Source: Paraescarpia echinospica (lineage: Eukaryota > Annelida > Polychaeta > Sabellida > Siboglinidae). From it: a stretch of 64,000 nucleotides of DNA. The notes under the pieces were generated by a model. That model worked only from the letters and a program-made list of their open reading frames with translations, had not been told where the DNA came from and searched no databases. The translations under genes and the position numbers were made by a program. Shown piece after piece: positions 38,701 to 63,851 of this stretch (the first letter of the stretch is position 1; each line of letters begins with the position of its first letter). The stretch is taken from the NCBI GenBank assembly GCA_020002185.1, contig CM034536.1, positions 9,095,284-9,159,283 on the forward strand, in the 5' to 3' direction.

Positions 38701-39947
38701 CTGTCTCGGTTCCAGTTAGATCATACAAATCAAAACATTGGAAACACCGCGTTGAACTAATGACAAAAATAGTTTTCAAGCAACGATATTCGCTAAGTGC
38801 GTGCATGCGTGTGTAATTTGACCATGCCATTATCAGGAAGTTAAACAAATCGAATCGAATCCACAAATAAACAAATCGTGCGACATGTTTTAAATTGGTC
38901 GACCATTGTGACGTCATAGCGTTCGTCGGGGGGATCCGATTGTGGCTTTATCCATCTGTCATATTAACGATCGCCGACAGCTGCTTCAAAGAACTGACCA
39001 CTGAGGGCGTCCATCGCACGATGAGGTCATCCAGTGAATTAACTGACCACTGCTGTCAAAGTCAAAGTGTATTGCAGCTGTTATTACATAGTGGACAGCG
39101 AGTGGACACTGCATGTGGATTCCCGCGTGAAACACGTCTCGTGTCCATGTCGATATGATTCAAGAGTTAAAACGTCCCTGCAGTGTGTCAGACAGTAATC
39201 ATTGTCAAACTACGTCTGAGTTGAATCTTTGTAGAAAGAAAATAGTGTTTCCCGCCGTGTTGTTGAACATTTCCCAGGTAGGATGAGTCCACGTTGGAAT
39301 AAACAAGTTTGCGAAGAGGTAAATTGTAAAGCGGTAAGAGTTGTTATTAATTGAAAATTCGGGGTGTAAAAACGTGCATTTGCGTGCATCACAGTTTGCA
39401 AAAAATGTGGACCATTCATGACTTTTCACGTCACATATACAACAACTTGAAAACTATGCAAAATGTCTGCGTATATCCAGTAACACATTTAAATGGTATT
39501 ATCTTTACGATGACCATTGCAAATTTGTGTACAACCTTTTCTAATATTGAACCACCAAGACAGTCCCTTAGGTACAACACTGGTGAAATAACAAAAAAAG
39601 TATAAATCTACGAATTACTATTTAATGGACCCGCTATCCCACCTACAAAATGTCAGCGGAACTGACGGAGTTGTGTTTGGACTGGTTAACACACAAACAA
39701 GCACACGCTCTATTTTATAGATGACGTGTCAGTAAAAATAGAACCAATGTTACTGAACATTCTTCCGGATAGTTCTTTTTCAAATCAAAAACTTTCAATT
39801 TGCATATCCAAAACTTATTTTACCTGGTAAAATACATCATTCAGCGTCATCGGTACTGATGAAGTCAACGTGATACGTTCGACGAAAGCCATTACCAGGT
39901 AAAATACGTTTTGTATAAGCAAAATGAAAGTGTTTGATTAGAACCAA
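38701..39947. other. No recognised gene
   Basis: The overlapping ORFs at 39205-39429 and 39351-39605 show no domain. Two TTACCTGGTAAAATAC-type segments lie near 39819 and 39892 (direct repeat of ACCAGGTAAAATAC / ACCTGGTAAAATAC). Confidence 0.4.
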
Positions 39948-40302
<355 letters not shown>

Positions 40303-40874
40303 CTTTAAAACAACACCGGTTACACCGCAGGCCCGCGAAACCTGCAGTTGGCGAACCCGTGGACACCGTGCACTGAACATCGTGCACTTCGGGACGCGCG
40401 CGCCCAGGAATAATCACAGCACACATACACTCGCAAACACCGACGCCTTCATTCACGCGTGCACTATTGCATAACCAGCGAAGGTTACTTCGGGGCTGTC
40501 AGGAGTAACCTTGATTAAGGCTCCATGAAAGGCGGCGAGAGAGAGCCGTGCGGCCTGAGTACAGCGGGCGACTGTTATCTCGGCTCACCGCTGCCTCAGC
40601 TGTCCGTTATGTCCGGTTATGCAACATTCTGAGCCGCACACACACTAATCACAGCATGTCAAGGCAGCATCTGACCGGGGCAGGTTGACCAAAGCGACCC
40701 GTCCATGATTTAACTGATGCGGTGGCCTGATTTCACTGGTCAGTTAGTTGACCGCACATGTATGCGGTCGTTGATTGATAATCCTAATACTCGCCACACA
40801 ATTTGTGTTTGACCATTACAAAACTAATCTAATCTTATAAGTTTATGACCACTATCAAATGCAAATGTAAAATG
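40303..40874. other. GC-richer patch without a recognised gene
   Basis: From about 40380 to 40760 the base composition rises and CpGs are frequent. The segment GGTTGACCAAAGCGACCCG near 40683 contains two GACC cores, and a further AGTTGACC lies near 40745. It could be regulatory DNA upstream of RAR, but no exon or core promoter can be shown. Confidence 0.3.
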
Positions 40875-41070
40875 CGTATGTGTGCGCGCGTGTGTGTGCG
40901 TGCGTCCGTGCACGTGCGGGCGTGCGCTGTGTATGGGGGGGAGTGTGGGTGGGTGTTGGTGTGTGCGTGCGTGCGTGTGTGTGTGGGCGTGTGTGTGGGG
41001 TGGTGTGCGTGTGTATGGGGGTGGGATGGGTGTGTGTGTGTGTGTTTGTGCGTGCGTGTGTGTGTGTCAC
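40875..41070. repeat. TG/GGGTG-rich microsatellite
   Basis: Degenerate TG repeat with GCG and GGGG interruptions. Confidence 0.95.
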
Positions 41071-41200
41071 TATATTATCTCCTCCCAGGTAGCGAGTTCC
41101 GCTCGCCTCTTTCGATGTTATTCGTTTCATTCAACCATTAACGTATGTTCTACCAATTGGCGATGCATTAACGAATCCCATAAAGGGAGCTGTGCATAGT

Positions 41201-41271
41201 TACCTCTCCAGAAACTGTGTATACGATCTGGATATTTTGACCAGATCGTATACCAATGTTCTTGAGAGGTA
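41201..41271. repeat. Two-tier imperfect palindrome (71-nt hairpin)
   Basis: The inner arms 41219-41231 and 41241-41253 (GTATACGATCTGG / CCAGATCGTATAC) pair perfectly around a 9-nt loop. The outer arms 41201-41208 and 41264-41271 (TACCTCTC / GAGAGGTA) also pair, separated by two facing 10-nt internal strands. The shape is that of a small pre-miRNA-like hairpin or a foldback element. Function is unknown. Confidence 0.85.
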
Positions 41272-41561
41272 AGAGAGGTAAGTATCATTTATAGATGCAT
41301 AGTAGTAATAACGAAGATCACCAATCAATTCAAGGGCAAAGGTAGTTATTTGAATCTATTGATTCGTTCAGTGTTTGCTCATGCTGGTGAGCCACTCCGC
41401 ACATGGCGCCACCATAACCAGCTTTACGGGGATGTATTTACCCTGCCGTAACAGAAATCAAATGGTCGTCAACAGAAATGACTGGTAGATGAAAAGCATG
41501 TAAAGGTGATCATTGTTGCGATTGATGCTGTATCCTGACGAGCCAGAGGCGCTGCTGAGTA
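41272..41561. other. No recognised gene
   Basis: Short spacer between the hairpin and the TIR element. It ends with the target sequence GAGTA. Confidence 0.4.
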
Positions 41562-43481
41562 CAGGCCCGTAGCCAGCTTTTTACAATGGGGGGTTCACAT
41601 TTTACCAATTCAGATTCCAGGGGCGCCACAAGTTCATGTGGGGTTATATTTTGTCACAATGCAGAGGACCCAACATGTTGACGTGGGGGCTCATAATGCA
41701 GAAGGTTACATTCATTGAAAGAACAATGAAGTGGGTGTGAGATTGGTGGACCATGTGGTTTTGTCTTATATTCTTTCATCTTATATACAAACACCACATT
41801 AGCATCCCCAGCAGGCCCATAACGAGGTCGTTTTGGGGGTGCGTTTTCAGACAAAGTGGGACTCATATGTGGTCTGTGGAAATTGGTCCCATTTTGCTGC
41901 CTGATTAAGCCTAATTTACAGCTAATTGTATCAATAAAAGCCAACACGCAGTGATAGTATATTGTTAATATAACTGAATTATTTACTTGAAACCCTTCGC
42001 CGTGTATGCAATTGTTTTGAATATGTTCCTATTAATATAATAAACGAGGCACCGGGAAGTGTGGTGTGTCCAAGTTATTTCTCAGAATATACAGTTTAAA
42101 GTGTGACATTTACAATCTGGTTTTCACTCAATTAATACATTATATTTTTCTGATCTAGTATGCAAAATTCCATAATTTATCATAAACATAGGAATGTGTG
42201 TTTGTGTTCAAGTTATTTTTCAGAATAATCAGTTATAGTGTGCTAATTACAATCTGGTTTTCACTCAATTAATACATTATTATAATGTGATATGATGTGT
42301 ACAAGTTCCATAATTTGTCATAAACATAATTAAGTTAGTAAATTAACAAACCTTTATAAAACATGCCCGGTAAATAGAAGCTAGATTAGAAACAAATATT
42401 GTCCTCTTTTGGAATTTGAATTAAATTCTTGGAGTCAAACAATCAGGTACCATGTCCTGTGCACCACACTGACTCCAGAAAACACAAATTGTATTTTACA
42501 ACTATACAGAACACAAAATGGACATAATAATTGACAATAAAGGCCCTTCACACATTATTGCCTCCTTATCAGCGATAAGGCTCCCCTTTCTGAGATCTAC
42601 AAACATGCAACTAGCAACCGCAATATTTCGGCAACCATACAGCCACACAATTACACGATTTCTCATCATCACGCGCATTTTAAAATAGGTGAAGCTCAAC
42701 TTTGTTGTGTATTGGTTAAATACAATTATTCATCGAAATTCGCGTCCGAGCGCAATAGTTGAAAATGATGATTTGTGCTAGGCCAGATGAGTTTGTCTAC
42801 CGGGTTTACAGCTTGTAAGAAATACACTCGCTACACATCTTAAGTTGTTAATTGTTGAGAATAGCTTCTTTGACAGTCGGTAGTTACCTTAATCAGCATA
42901 CTAAAAATAAAAAGCCGCACCTCTCTTTTAATGATAATGAATGTTTAATGAATTATTTTATATGACTTAATTGATGTGCTCATAATTGCTAAATCATCGT
43001 CACCCCGTTCATTCACCAGTATTTTGTCTGCATCTGTCACCTCTGAGTGACTACAATTAGGACTTTTACGTTTGGTGTAAAACTGGCTTCTTGTGTATCT
43101 GTTACTCCATGCGTTTACATAACAGGATACTGGGATAGTGTGAAGTCCTTCTGCATGGCTAATTGGATGCAATCGTCCTTTGACACACATTCCTCTAGTG
43201 ACTGCCCTTTTCACACATGACATTGGAGCCAGACCCCTCAGCCAGGCTCCCATACATTCAGTGATGATCACTTAATAGATAAGGTTTCTCCCTTTAACAT
43301 ATGTACAAATCAGTCTTTCTTGGCATTCCTTGTAATGCTTTTTTTTTAACGCTTTTGAGAAACATGGAATACAATTAGTGGTTTACATTTTAAAGATGCA
43401 ATTTTGAGAGGGGTTCACATTTTGGAGAAAGGGAGGTTCACAAAAGGGGGGGTTCACGTGAACCCCCTGGCTACCGGCCTG
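41562..43481. mobile_element. 1.9-kb hAT-like TIR element, no intact transposase
   Basis: The ends are CAGGCCCGTAGCCAG (41562-41576) and CTGGCTACCGGCCTG (43467-43481), a 15-bp terminal inverted repeat with one mismatch. Both ends are flanked by GAGTA (41557-41561 and 43482-43486). CAG..TAGCCAG termini followed by GGGGGTTCAC runs are characteristic of hAT-type elements. hAT normally makes 8-bp duplications, although 5-bp cases exist, so the superfamily is tentative. Inside there is a tandem duplication of about 137 bp (42056-42191 and 42192-42329, sharing ACAATCTGGTTTTCACTC) and only short minus-strand ORFs (43271-42945 and 41947-41654) with no domain I recognise. It is probably nonautonomous or degraded. 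Confidence 0.75.
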
Positions 43482-43653
43482 GAGTACGTTAATAATGGCT
43501 TATCATCAGATTATAGGTTATAAAGTCAACTATCCCTGGTGGTCTACAAAATATTCCCGTTTATGTAACAGTGATGCCATCTAGCGGCCACTATTATATT
43601 TTAATTTAGAAGATTCCGTATGGTGCACGTCAATGCATTGGCAAGTAATTTCA
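43482..43653. other. Short spacer, no recognised gene
   Basis: Separates the TIR element from the family C minisatellite. Confidence 0.4.
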
Positions 43654-44110
43654 TAGGCGTCGTAACTGGGGAGATTCGGGGCTGAGCTCCTGAATAATTT
43701 ACTTGGGCACTTGTGGTGCAAATCGAGGTTTTGGCGAGCCTCAGGGGGGTGCAAATCGAGGTTTTGGCGAGCCTGAAGTGGGTGCAAATCGAGGTTTTGG
43801 CGAGACTCAAGGGAGTGCAAATCGAGGTTTTTGGAGAGCTTGAATGTGGCTTTGGCGAGCCTCAAGGGTGGTGTTTTGGCGAGCCATAAGGGGGTGCAAA
43901 ATCGAGGTTTAGGCGTGCCTCGAGGGGGTGCAAATCGAGGTTTTGGCGAGCCTCAAGGAGGCATAAATCGAGGTTTTTGGAGAGCTTGAATGTGGGTTTT
44001 GGCGAGCTTCAGGGGTGGTGTTTTGGCGAGCCACAAGGGGGGGGGTGCAAGTCAAGGTTTCTGGAGAGCGTCAGTCCCTCAATATTCGCCACGCTCCGAC
44101 GCCGCTGAAC
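43654..44110 (+). repeat. Minisatellite family C, locus 1
   Basis: About a dozen degenerate copies of a roughly 35-bp unit GTGCAAATCGAGGTTTTGGC plus GAGCCTCAAGG. The array ends with an ATATTCGCCACGCTCCGACG-type flank. The same unit and the same closing flank occur at 60580-61030, so this is one dispersed element carrying an internal tandem array. Confidence 0.9.
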
Positions 44111-44705
44111 ATTGTTAATAATCATAGTAATGTAAACTCATTCACACCATGCAATATTGACCGCGGGTAATTATCGGTAAGACTGTTAAGCGAATTCGTT
44201 TGTGCATCAGCTAATATAGGCTCTACACGAATGCAACGGTCAATGTTGGCGGCTGCCTATAACACATATGTAATACTTGTTAGATAAATTTGTGTAACAG
44301 TTCGAAATTGGTACGACAGTAGTAGTAAGGGACATTACATACTACCCACAGTGCTACCAATTCTTCCGATTACACCAACTTTGATCTCATTTTTTCAGAT
44401 TGAGGTTTGTATGGGGTAAACTATTATTTTAGTAAGTTAAACGTTTGCTCTATGCCCATTTATACATTTTAATCATATTCACTATGACGTTTTCGTGATA
44501 ATTAACCATTATAAGTCAATGCCTTCTTTCTCTTCGAAATCCCATAGTACAACACTGATCATGTTCTTTAAATAATGACTTTGATCAATCTTTAAAACAA
44601 TTACCGCCATCTTTTACAATTCATCCTTATTCCCTTCACTGCCATTTTGCAATAGTCATCACTGCTGCTGTCGCGAGATTACATTTTTCATTATTCTATC
44701 TCCAG
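44111..44705. other. No recognised gene; sequence upstream of the first RAR coding exon
   Basis: AT-rich. It ends in a good 3' splice site with a pyrimidine tract (TTTTTCATTATTCTATCTCCAG) just before 44706. Confidence 0.4.
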
Positions 44706-44769
44706 ATGTCTACGAACCCAACCACTGACCTGTTGGCGACAGAAAAGAGAAGACGCGCATGACGAAACG

Positions 44770-58720
<13,951 letters not shown>

Positions 58721-58764
58721 TGATAGGGGGGGTTTGTCTGACTAAGATATTGAGCTCATTCATC

Positions 58765-58788
58765 AATAAATTCACGTTTTTAAATAAA
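58765..58788 (+). terminator. RAR polyadenylation signals
   Basis: Two AATAAA hexamers (58765-58770 and 58783-58788) lie 45-70 bp after the RAR stop codon, giving a very short 3' UTR if used. Confidence 0.6.
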
Positions 58789-60579
58789 TAATTTAATTGT
58801 AAGCATTACAATTTTATTTTATTAGCTAAACATGAATTATAAACTGACTTTTTTCATGAAATGCATTTTTAATCGTCTGTTTTTGTTCAATTGGTTTTAA
58901 AGATGGACCGCGTGTTTTATGAGCTCATAAAATCGTAGTAAGACAGTCCCCACCTTGCTATGGTGAACCCGTTGGGGGTCTGCGCCTTTGTCCAATCAGC
59001 GTTCTCGTCATGTCGTTGCATTGGTTGCCAGTGGCAACGACCAACCATGTTTGATCTCATTGCCATGTCTGGTTGCTATGGTGAGTGCAGTCCGGTGAAC
59101 TTGTCCATTCCCGATGTTATGGAGTTCAGTTACTATGCACGCTGTCCCTTTTTATTGACGCATGTGATATGGGTTCCGCATCAAACCGGTGACGTCTTTA
59201 GTGCAACCCGGTAAGATGTATTTTGTTGTTTCCGTGGAAACCAACTGTGGATGGTGATACGTAGCACTGTTGGATTCACCCAAAACCGTTTGGTGTTCAC
59301 ACATTGAGTGTGCTGAAAGTGTTGGGGAGTTATGTCGTGTGAAGTATTCAGAGTTTAGTGTTAGTTGTTGCTGAAGGCTCAAGCACTGGTGATGGTTGTT
59401 GCGTGGTTGTTAGGTTTTAGTTGCATAGGATTCCGAAACAGGGTGTGATTCGATGGGAGGGAAGCGAAAGAAGAACTATATATTCCATATTTTGACATGC
59501 ATTGAAGATGAACTCTGTCCATCAAATGGTCAGACGGCGGACAGCAAATACCGCTGCGTCCAATTTAATAAGACACGAACACAAAGACGGTACACGTATA
59601 TTTATGAAGAATGACGAATTATTTCTTCGCAGAATGCAATGCATTATGTTGTCGCCATGACAACCACACGAAGATGTAGCTAGCTGATTGCATCACGGTA
59701 ATATTTTTATGTATGTTGGTGACACAAAACCACTGTATCACGTATGTTTGTTCTGCAGCAAAATGTTTTAAAGAAAACATGTCGAAATGTAAAAAAAAAA
59801 CATGGTTCGTGTGGAAATGTGACATTACCATGTCGATGCCATTTCAAAACTATCTAGAACTTGCTATATTATATCTTTGATCGCTGCATTTTACGTACAT
59901 ATTTTAACCATTACACTTTGACCGAGCTTCCATAGCGTGTGTGTGTCTAGTCGTTGTGTCATTCCATTGTCCACCGTGTGTGATCACGTGAATGATTCCA
60001 ACACACCGATTACACGCCCGCAGTGATTTGTCGATATTTTTGTTTGTACTAATGATGTTCGACTTGAAGTTGAATGCTGACATGAATGTGTTAGTAAATG
60101 TGCGTACGTCTACAGATGCCTGTGCTCTAAGAAGCAATGTACACGTGTGATGTTTGTTTGAAGTTCGATCACAGGTTTCCTAAAAAAGTGTTTCTCTTTG
60201 TCAAAGACGTACTAAATATGTAGTTACTAGGACTGCTTAAAGTGATGCGTTGTTGTTTTTGCGATAAGCAATTACAATATGAACAACAGTACGTACCTTA
60301 GGCGATTGCATGACTTTGATATCAGGGTAACTTTTATAGTAATGTCTATTTTATAACCATTTATGATATAATCATTTACATGAACAATTTGATAGACATT
60401 ATACTTATATGTAACATCATCAATACACCAAAGAATGGTTATATTTTAACCCGACGATACGTTTACGTCGTATACAGTATTTACTACAATGACGTGTAAC
60501 TGCATGACAACTTGATAGTAAAAGTTTACAACAAATTGTCTCTTGTTCAGTTCAAATAATCACATGCATCACATATGCG
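58789..60579. other. No recognised gene
   Basis: Downstream flank of RAR. Short ORFs such as 58960-59214 have no known domain. Confidence 0.45.
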
Positions 60580-61030
60580 TCAGAACCGGGGTCTTGGGGG
60601 GCTCAGCTCTCCCCATTAATTTAGGTGAGGGCTGGAGAGGTTATGCTCCCTAATATTTAAGGAAGGTTGGTGGATTTTAGGGTACAATTTGAGGCTTTTG
60701 GTAAGCCTTATGGTGGAGGGGTGCGAATTGATGTTTTTGGAGAGCATCAGCCCCTGCCCCAATATTCACAATATTCCGACGTCAGTGCATGGGTGTTTTA
60801 GGCGAGTCTCAAATTGTTATTGTGTAGAGCCTCAAGGGTGCAAATCGAGGTTTTTGGAGGACTTGAAGGTAGTTTTTTGGAGACCATCAAGGACGTGCAA
60901 AGTTACGTTTTTGACGAGCCTGAAGGTGGGTGTTTTGGCCAGCCTCAATGGGGTTGCAACTCGAATTTTTCGGAGAACCTCAAACCCCCCACCCCTAATA
61001 CTCACCACGTTCCGACGCCAGTCCATTGTC
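60580..61030 (+). repeat. Minisatellite family C, locus 2
   Basis: Degenerate GTGCAAATCGAGGTTTTTGG units, a GGGGCTCAGCTC-type left flank and a closing ACTCACCACGTTCCGACGCC flank. These correspond to both flanks and the unit of 43654-44110. Confidence 0.85.
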
Positions 61031-61072
61031 TGCAGCTTGTTCTCACTCGTATATGTTTAATCTGGGCCAACT

Positions 61073-61200
61073 GGGGCGCAGTGGCTGAGTGGTTAGAGTG
61101 TCGGACTGTTGACCGGAGGGACCCGGTTCGAGTCCAGGCGCCGGCCGGGCGGTGGTTCAGCCACCGTGGCGTCACCCCCTTTCAACCACTACCGGCAAGT
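61073..61200 (+). mobile_element. tRNA-derived SINE head
   Basis: GGCGCAGTGGCTGAGTGGTT (A box TGGCTGAGTGG at 61082-61092) and GGTTCGAGTCC (B box at 61125-61135), with a TCGGACTGTTGACCGG anticodon-arm region. The tRNA of origin is probably Asn-like (loop CTGTTGA). The body GGCGGTGGTTCAGCCACCG contains a short hairpin. It directly precedes RTE-like coding sequence. Confidence 0.75.
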
Positions 61201-61349
61201 ATGGTAGAGTAGGCCAACAACACCAGCATGCAAAGTACAGTGAAGCAAAAGTCCCTAGTCCCCAGCAGCATCGAAAGAGTCTGTGACCAAGGAGGCAGTT
61301 CGGGTCAACTAGGGTTACGTGCAGGGGGTGCTCTGGGTCAAGAAGAGCC

Positions 61350-61980
61350 GCCGAGACAAGGTAAGTAGACTGAAGATAGCAACATGTAACGTAAGAACAC
61401 TACTAAAAAATTAACAGATACAAGAACTGGAGGAAGAACTTAGATAAACTAGATTGGCATGGGATGTGATTATGATCGGGGAAGTCAGGAGAAGAGAGGA
61501 ATGCATCACTACTTTACAAAGCGGCCACCTACTATACCATTCCACGGATGATAATGGCCAAGCAGGAGTAGGCTTTCTCATAAACAAGAAATGGAAAGAC
61601 AATATAGTGAGGGTTAACAGCATCAGCCCCAGAGTAGCAGAACTTATTCTATGCATAACAAAGCGTTACAAACTGAAGATAATACAAGTATATGCACCAA
61701 CAACATCATACTCACAAGAAGACACAAACAATTTCTACAATGACGTGGATGAGACCTTAAAAAACCAACCCACTACACGATAATGATAGGAGACTTTAAT
61801 GCGCAAGTAGGGAAACGGACAAATATTTCGGAAACAGCAACAGGCCAATTTCAATTTGGCCTAGGCGTGAGAAGCGAAAGAGGCGACCCTTGGTAGAATG
61901 GACAACATTAAGAAAGTACAAATGAAAACGAAAGCAGGGAGGAGATGGACGTAAAAAAAACAAATATTATAATGGAGAAA
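61350..61980 (+). mobile_element. RTE-like LINE endonuclease fragment
   Basis: Reads KIATCNVRTLL (APE start), then IMIGEVRRREE where EVRR replaces the usual ETR/ETK context. It continues with GVGFLINKKWKDNIV, IIQVYAPTTSYS and, after a frame break near 61780, IMIGDFNAQVGKR. Only the endonuclease part is present. Stops near 61410 and 61445 make it dead. Confidence 0.8.
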
Positions 61981-62478
61981 CGAAGAACATAATTTACTTA
62001 CTGCTCCCGTAACCCGCCTAGGTCATAGGGTCGCTGCATTGTTGAATGTTTCACCAGTCGACACCAGTAGTAGGAAGGTCCATTTGACATACCATCCTGA
62101 GGAGTAAACGCACCCCCATGGTCCAAATCTAAGATGGCGGCGCCTTTCGTCGGGTATCTATGCGTGTGTGTATGTGTGAGTAGTCACGTGACCGTATGTA
62201 GGGGACCCCCCTGGCGGAAGAGAGCGGAGTGAGTATCCATTGGAGTCCCATCGTGTATAAGGAAGATAGAAACGAAAGAACAAAGAGGAAAGTTTTAAAA
62301 GGTGGGTCATTAGAGATAAAGAAGTATACTGAATGATATATTGATAATGCGATATGTATGTATATAAGAATAAGATTGGAAATGAAAGTGTATGTATGTA
62401 TGTGTGTGAAAGAATTAAACCTAATATAATAACCAACAAACAACATATTTTCAAATTTGAAAACTATTTATTGGTAAA
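61981..62478. other. No recognised gene
   Basis: Includes TTTACTTACTGCTCCCGTAACCC near 61990, which may be another retroposon tail. Nothing else is supported. Confidence 0.4.
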
Positions 62479-62680
62479 TCATAGGCCGATACACTCAAAG
62501 TAACCATCATCATCATCCCCATCTTCATCGGACACCCAATTCTCGTGATCGCTGGTATCCACGGGTACTACATCAGCTTCATACCACGGACTTGGTGGAT
62601 CATATTTCTCTCTTGTGAAGAGTAACTCCTGCTTGACGAGACAGTAGGAGCAGCCGTGTTCAAACAGCAGTTCTTCCTCT
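62479..62680 (-). CDS. Orphan candidate terminal coding exon
   Basis: On the minus strand a 3' splice site (TTTTATTATTATTATATGATCCAG|) opens a frame of 66 codons with no stop until TGA at 62481-62479. An AATAAA follows 6 nt later (62472-62467). The product reads REEELLFEHGCSYCLVKQEL, then FTREKYDPPSPWYEAD, and ends DEDGDDDDGYFECIGL. It has a CxxC pair and an acidic tail. Composition and boundaries look like a real last exon, but the protein family is not recognised and no upstream exon was found before the window end. Confidence 0.4.
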
Positions 62681-62742
62681 CTGGATCATATAATAATAAT
62701 AAAAGTTTGAAAACATTCGAGGTACAGTTGGTGAGAATAGAT

Positions 62743-62878
62743 CAGCGATGTAACTAGACACCACGTAGGTAGCCGACACGACAAGAGGGCATGCTAGGTC
62801 AACAGACGGGAGAATGGACTATGACACTAGTCGTCAGCTGCTGCAGCCGCAGCGATGTAACCAGACACCACGTAGCTA
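62743..62878 (+). repeat. 29-bp direct repeat pair
   Basis: CAGCGATGTAACTAGACACC.. at 62743-62771 recurs with one or two changes at 62850-62878, 107 bp apart. Both lie just upstream of the NADAR ORF. Confidence 0.85.
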
Positions 62879-62911
62879 GGTCAAGATAAGGAAGGGTTGT
62901 GACACCGGCGT

Positions 62912-63607
62912 ATGGGAAGTTTTAAAGTACAAACCTATAAAAGTCATATGACACAGGGAACAGCTGGCGATAAGCGCGTGATGTCCAAAGGACAGCTATC
63001 AACAATACGACAATGCATGTGGAATGCGCCTTATCGGAACGCTGACTATGCAGACGAGGACGGGTTCACGATAAGAACTCTGTATGTTTGTAAGCGCGCA
63101 CGCTCAGTGCTAAATATGGAACATATGGCGGTCAGCAGCAGCTTGGACATACAATTTAGAGGTGCCGGACATTACCTATCGAATTTCCATCCGTGTGATA
63201 TACATATATGGGGCAAAGACTTTGCTTGTGCAGAGTCAGCATATCAATTCAAAAAAGCAATGTATTTTCATGATGATGTCACAGCAAGAAAGATCCAGAC
63301 TGCGCGCAGTGGATTACAGGCAAAATACCTGAGTAAACGCATTCAATGGAGGCCAGACCGGGCTGCTACGTGACTGGCACAACGTCGATCCGTAATGTTT
63401 GCGATATTAGCTGTGAAGTTTCGTGCTTCTAAACTACGTCAACGCTTGCTTGCCACAGGTGACGCGCGTCTTATTGAAAACGTACCCAGTGCAGAAGGAT
63501 ATTGGGGGGAAAGTACTCGACGTAACAAAGTAGGTAAGAATATACTTGGATGTATTCTGATGGAGGTGAGAGACTTCATTAGACAGTGCTCTACACGACT
63601 TACGTAA
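62912..63607 (+). pseudogene. NADAR-domain (YbiA-like) ORF interrupted by one in-frame TGA
   Basis: One frame runs from ATG 62912 to TAA 63605-63607, broken only by TGA at 63371-63373. The NADAR fold is clear: RGAGHYLSNFHPCDIHIWGK, FACAESAYQFKKAMYF, then after the TGA MFAILAVKFRASKLRQRLLA, TGDARLIE, YWGESTRRNKVGKNILG and CILMEVRDFI. NADAR proteins such as YbiA act on NAD/ADP-ribose-type or riboflavin-pathway substrates as N-glycosidases. The family normally has Trp exactly where the TGA lies (W..xR..VM), so a single TGG-to-TGA change explains the break. The first 75 residues (with NADYADEDGF) are not recognised. It could be a recent pseudogene, a polymorphic null or a sequencing error. Confidence 0.85.
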
Positions 63608-63745
63608 GGTGTCTATTAAAAAAACAGACACACAGACGCACAGTGCTAGAGTACGAGAGAGAGATAAGTCACGCGCCTCGTCCAGGGACGCATGATGTCA
63701 TCGTCTAGGGTATCACGTGAACGTTGCCTGGAGGGAGTGTTTACG

Positions 63746-63754
63746 TATATAATC
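63746..63754 (+). promoter_or_regulatory. TATA box of a candidate core promoter
   Basis: GTATATAAT lies about 100 bp upstream of the ATG at 63852. A CT-rich stretch with CTCAGATTC follows at initiator distance or slightly beyond. Plausible but unproven promoter for the partial CDS at the window end. Confidence 0.35.
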
Positions 63755-63851
63755 CTAGGCTAAACCTAGCAGGACAAACACTCTCTCTCTCAGATTCACT
63801 GCCGTTGGAACACATTCACGCACACCGACTCCTGCACCAACGACTGACAAG

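Noticed and set aside
40683..40701. Possible retinoic acid response element upstream of RAR
   Set aside because: The half-sites are degenerate (TGACCA and CGACCC with 3-nt spacing). Matches of this quality are expected by chance in 64 kb.
63371..63373. TGA as selenocysteine or reassigned codon in the NADAR ORF
   Set aside because: The family has Trp here and no SECIS-like element was noticed. RAR and the LINEs use the standard code, so a nonsense change is simpler.
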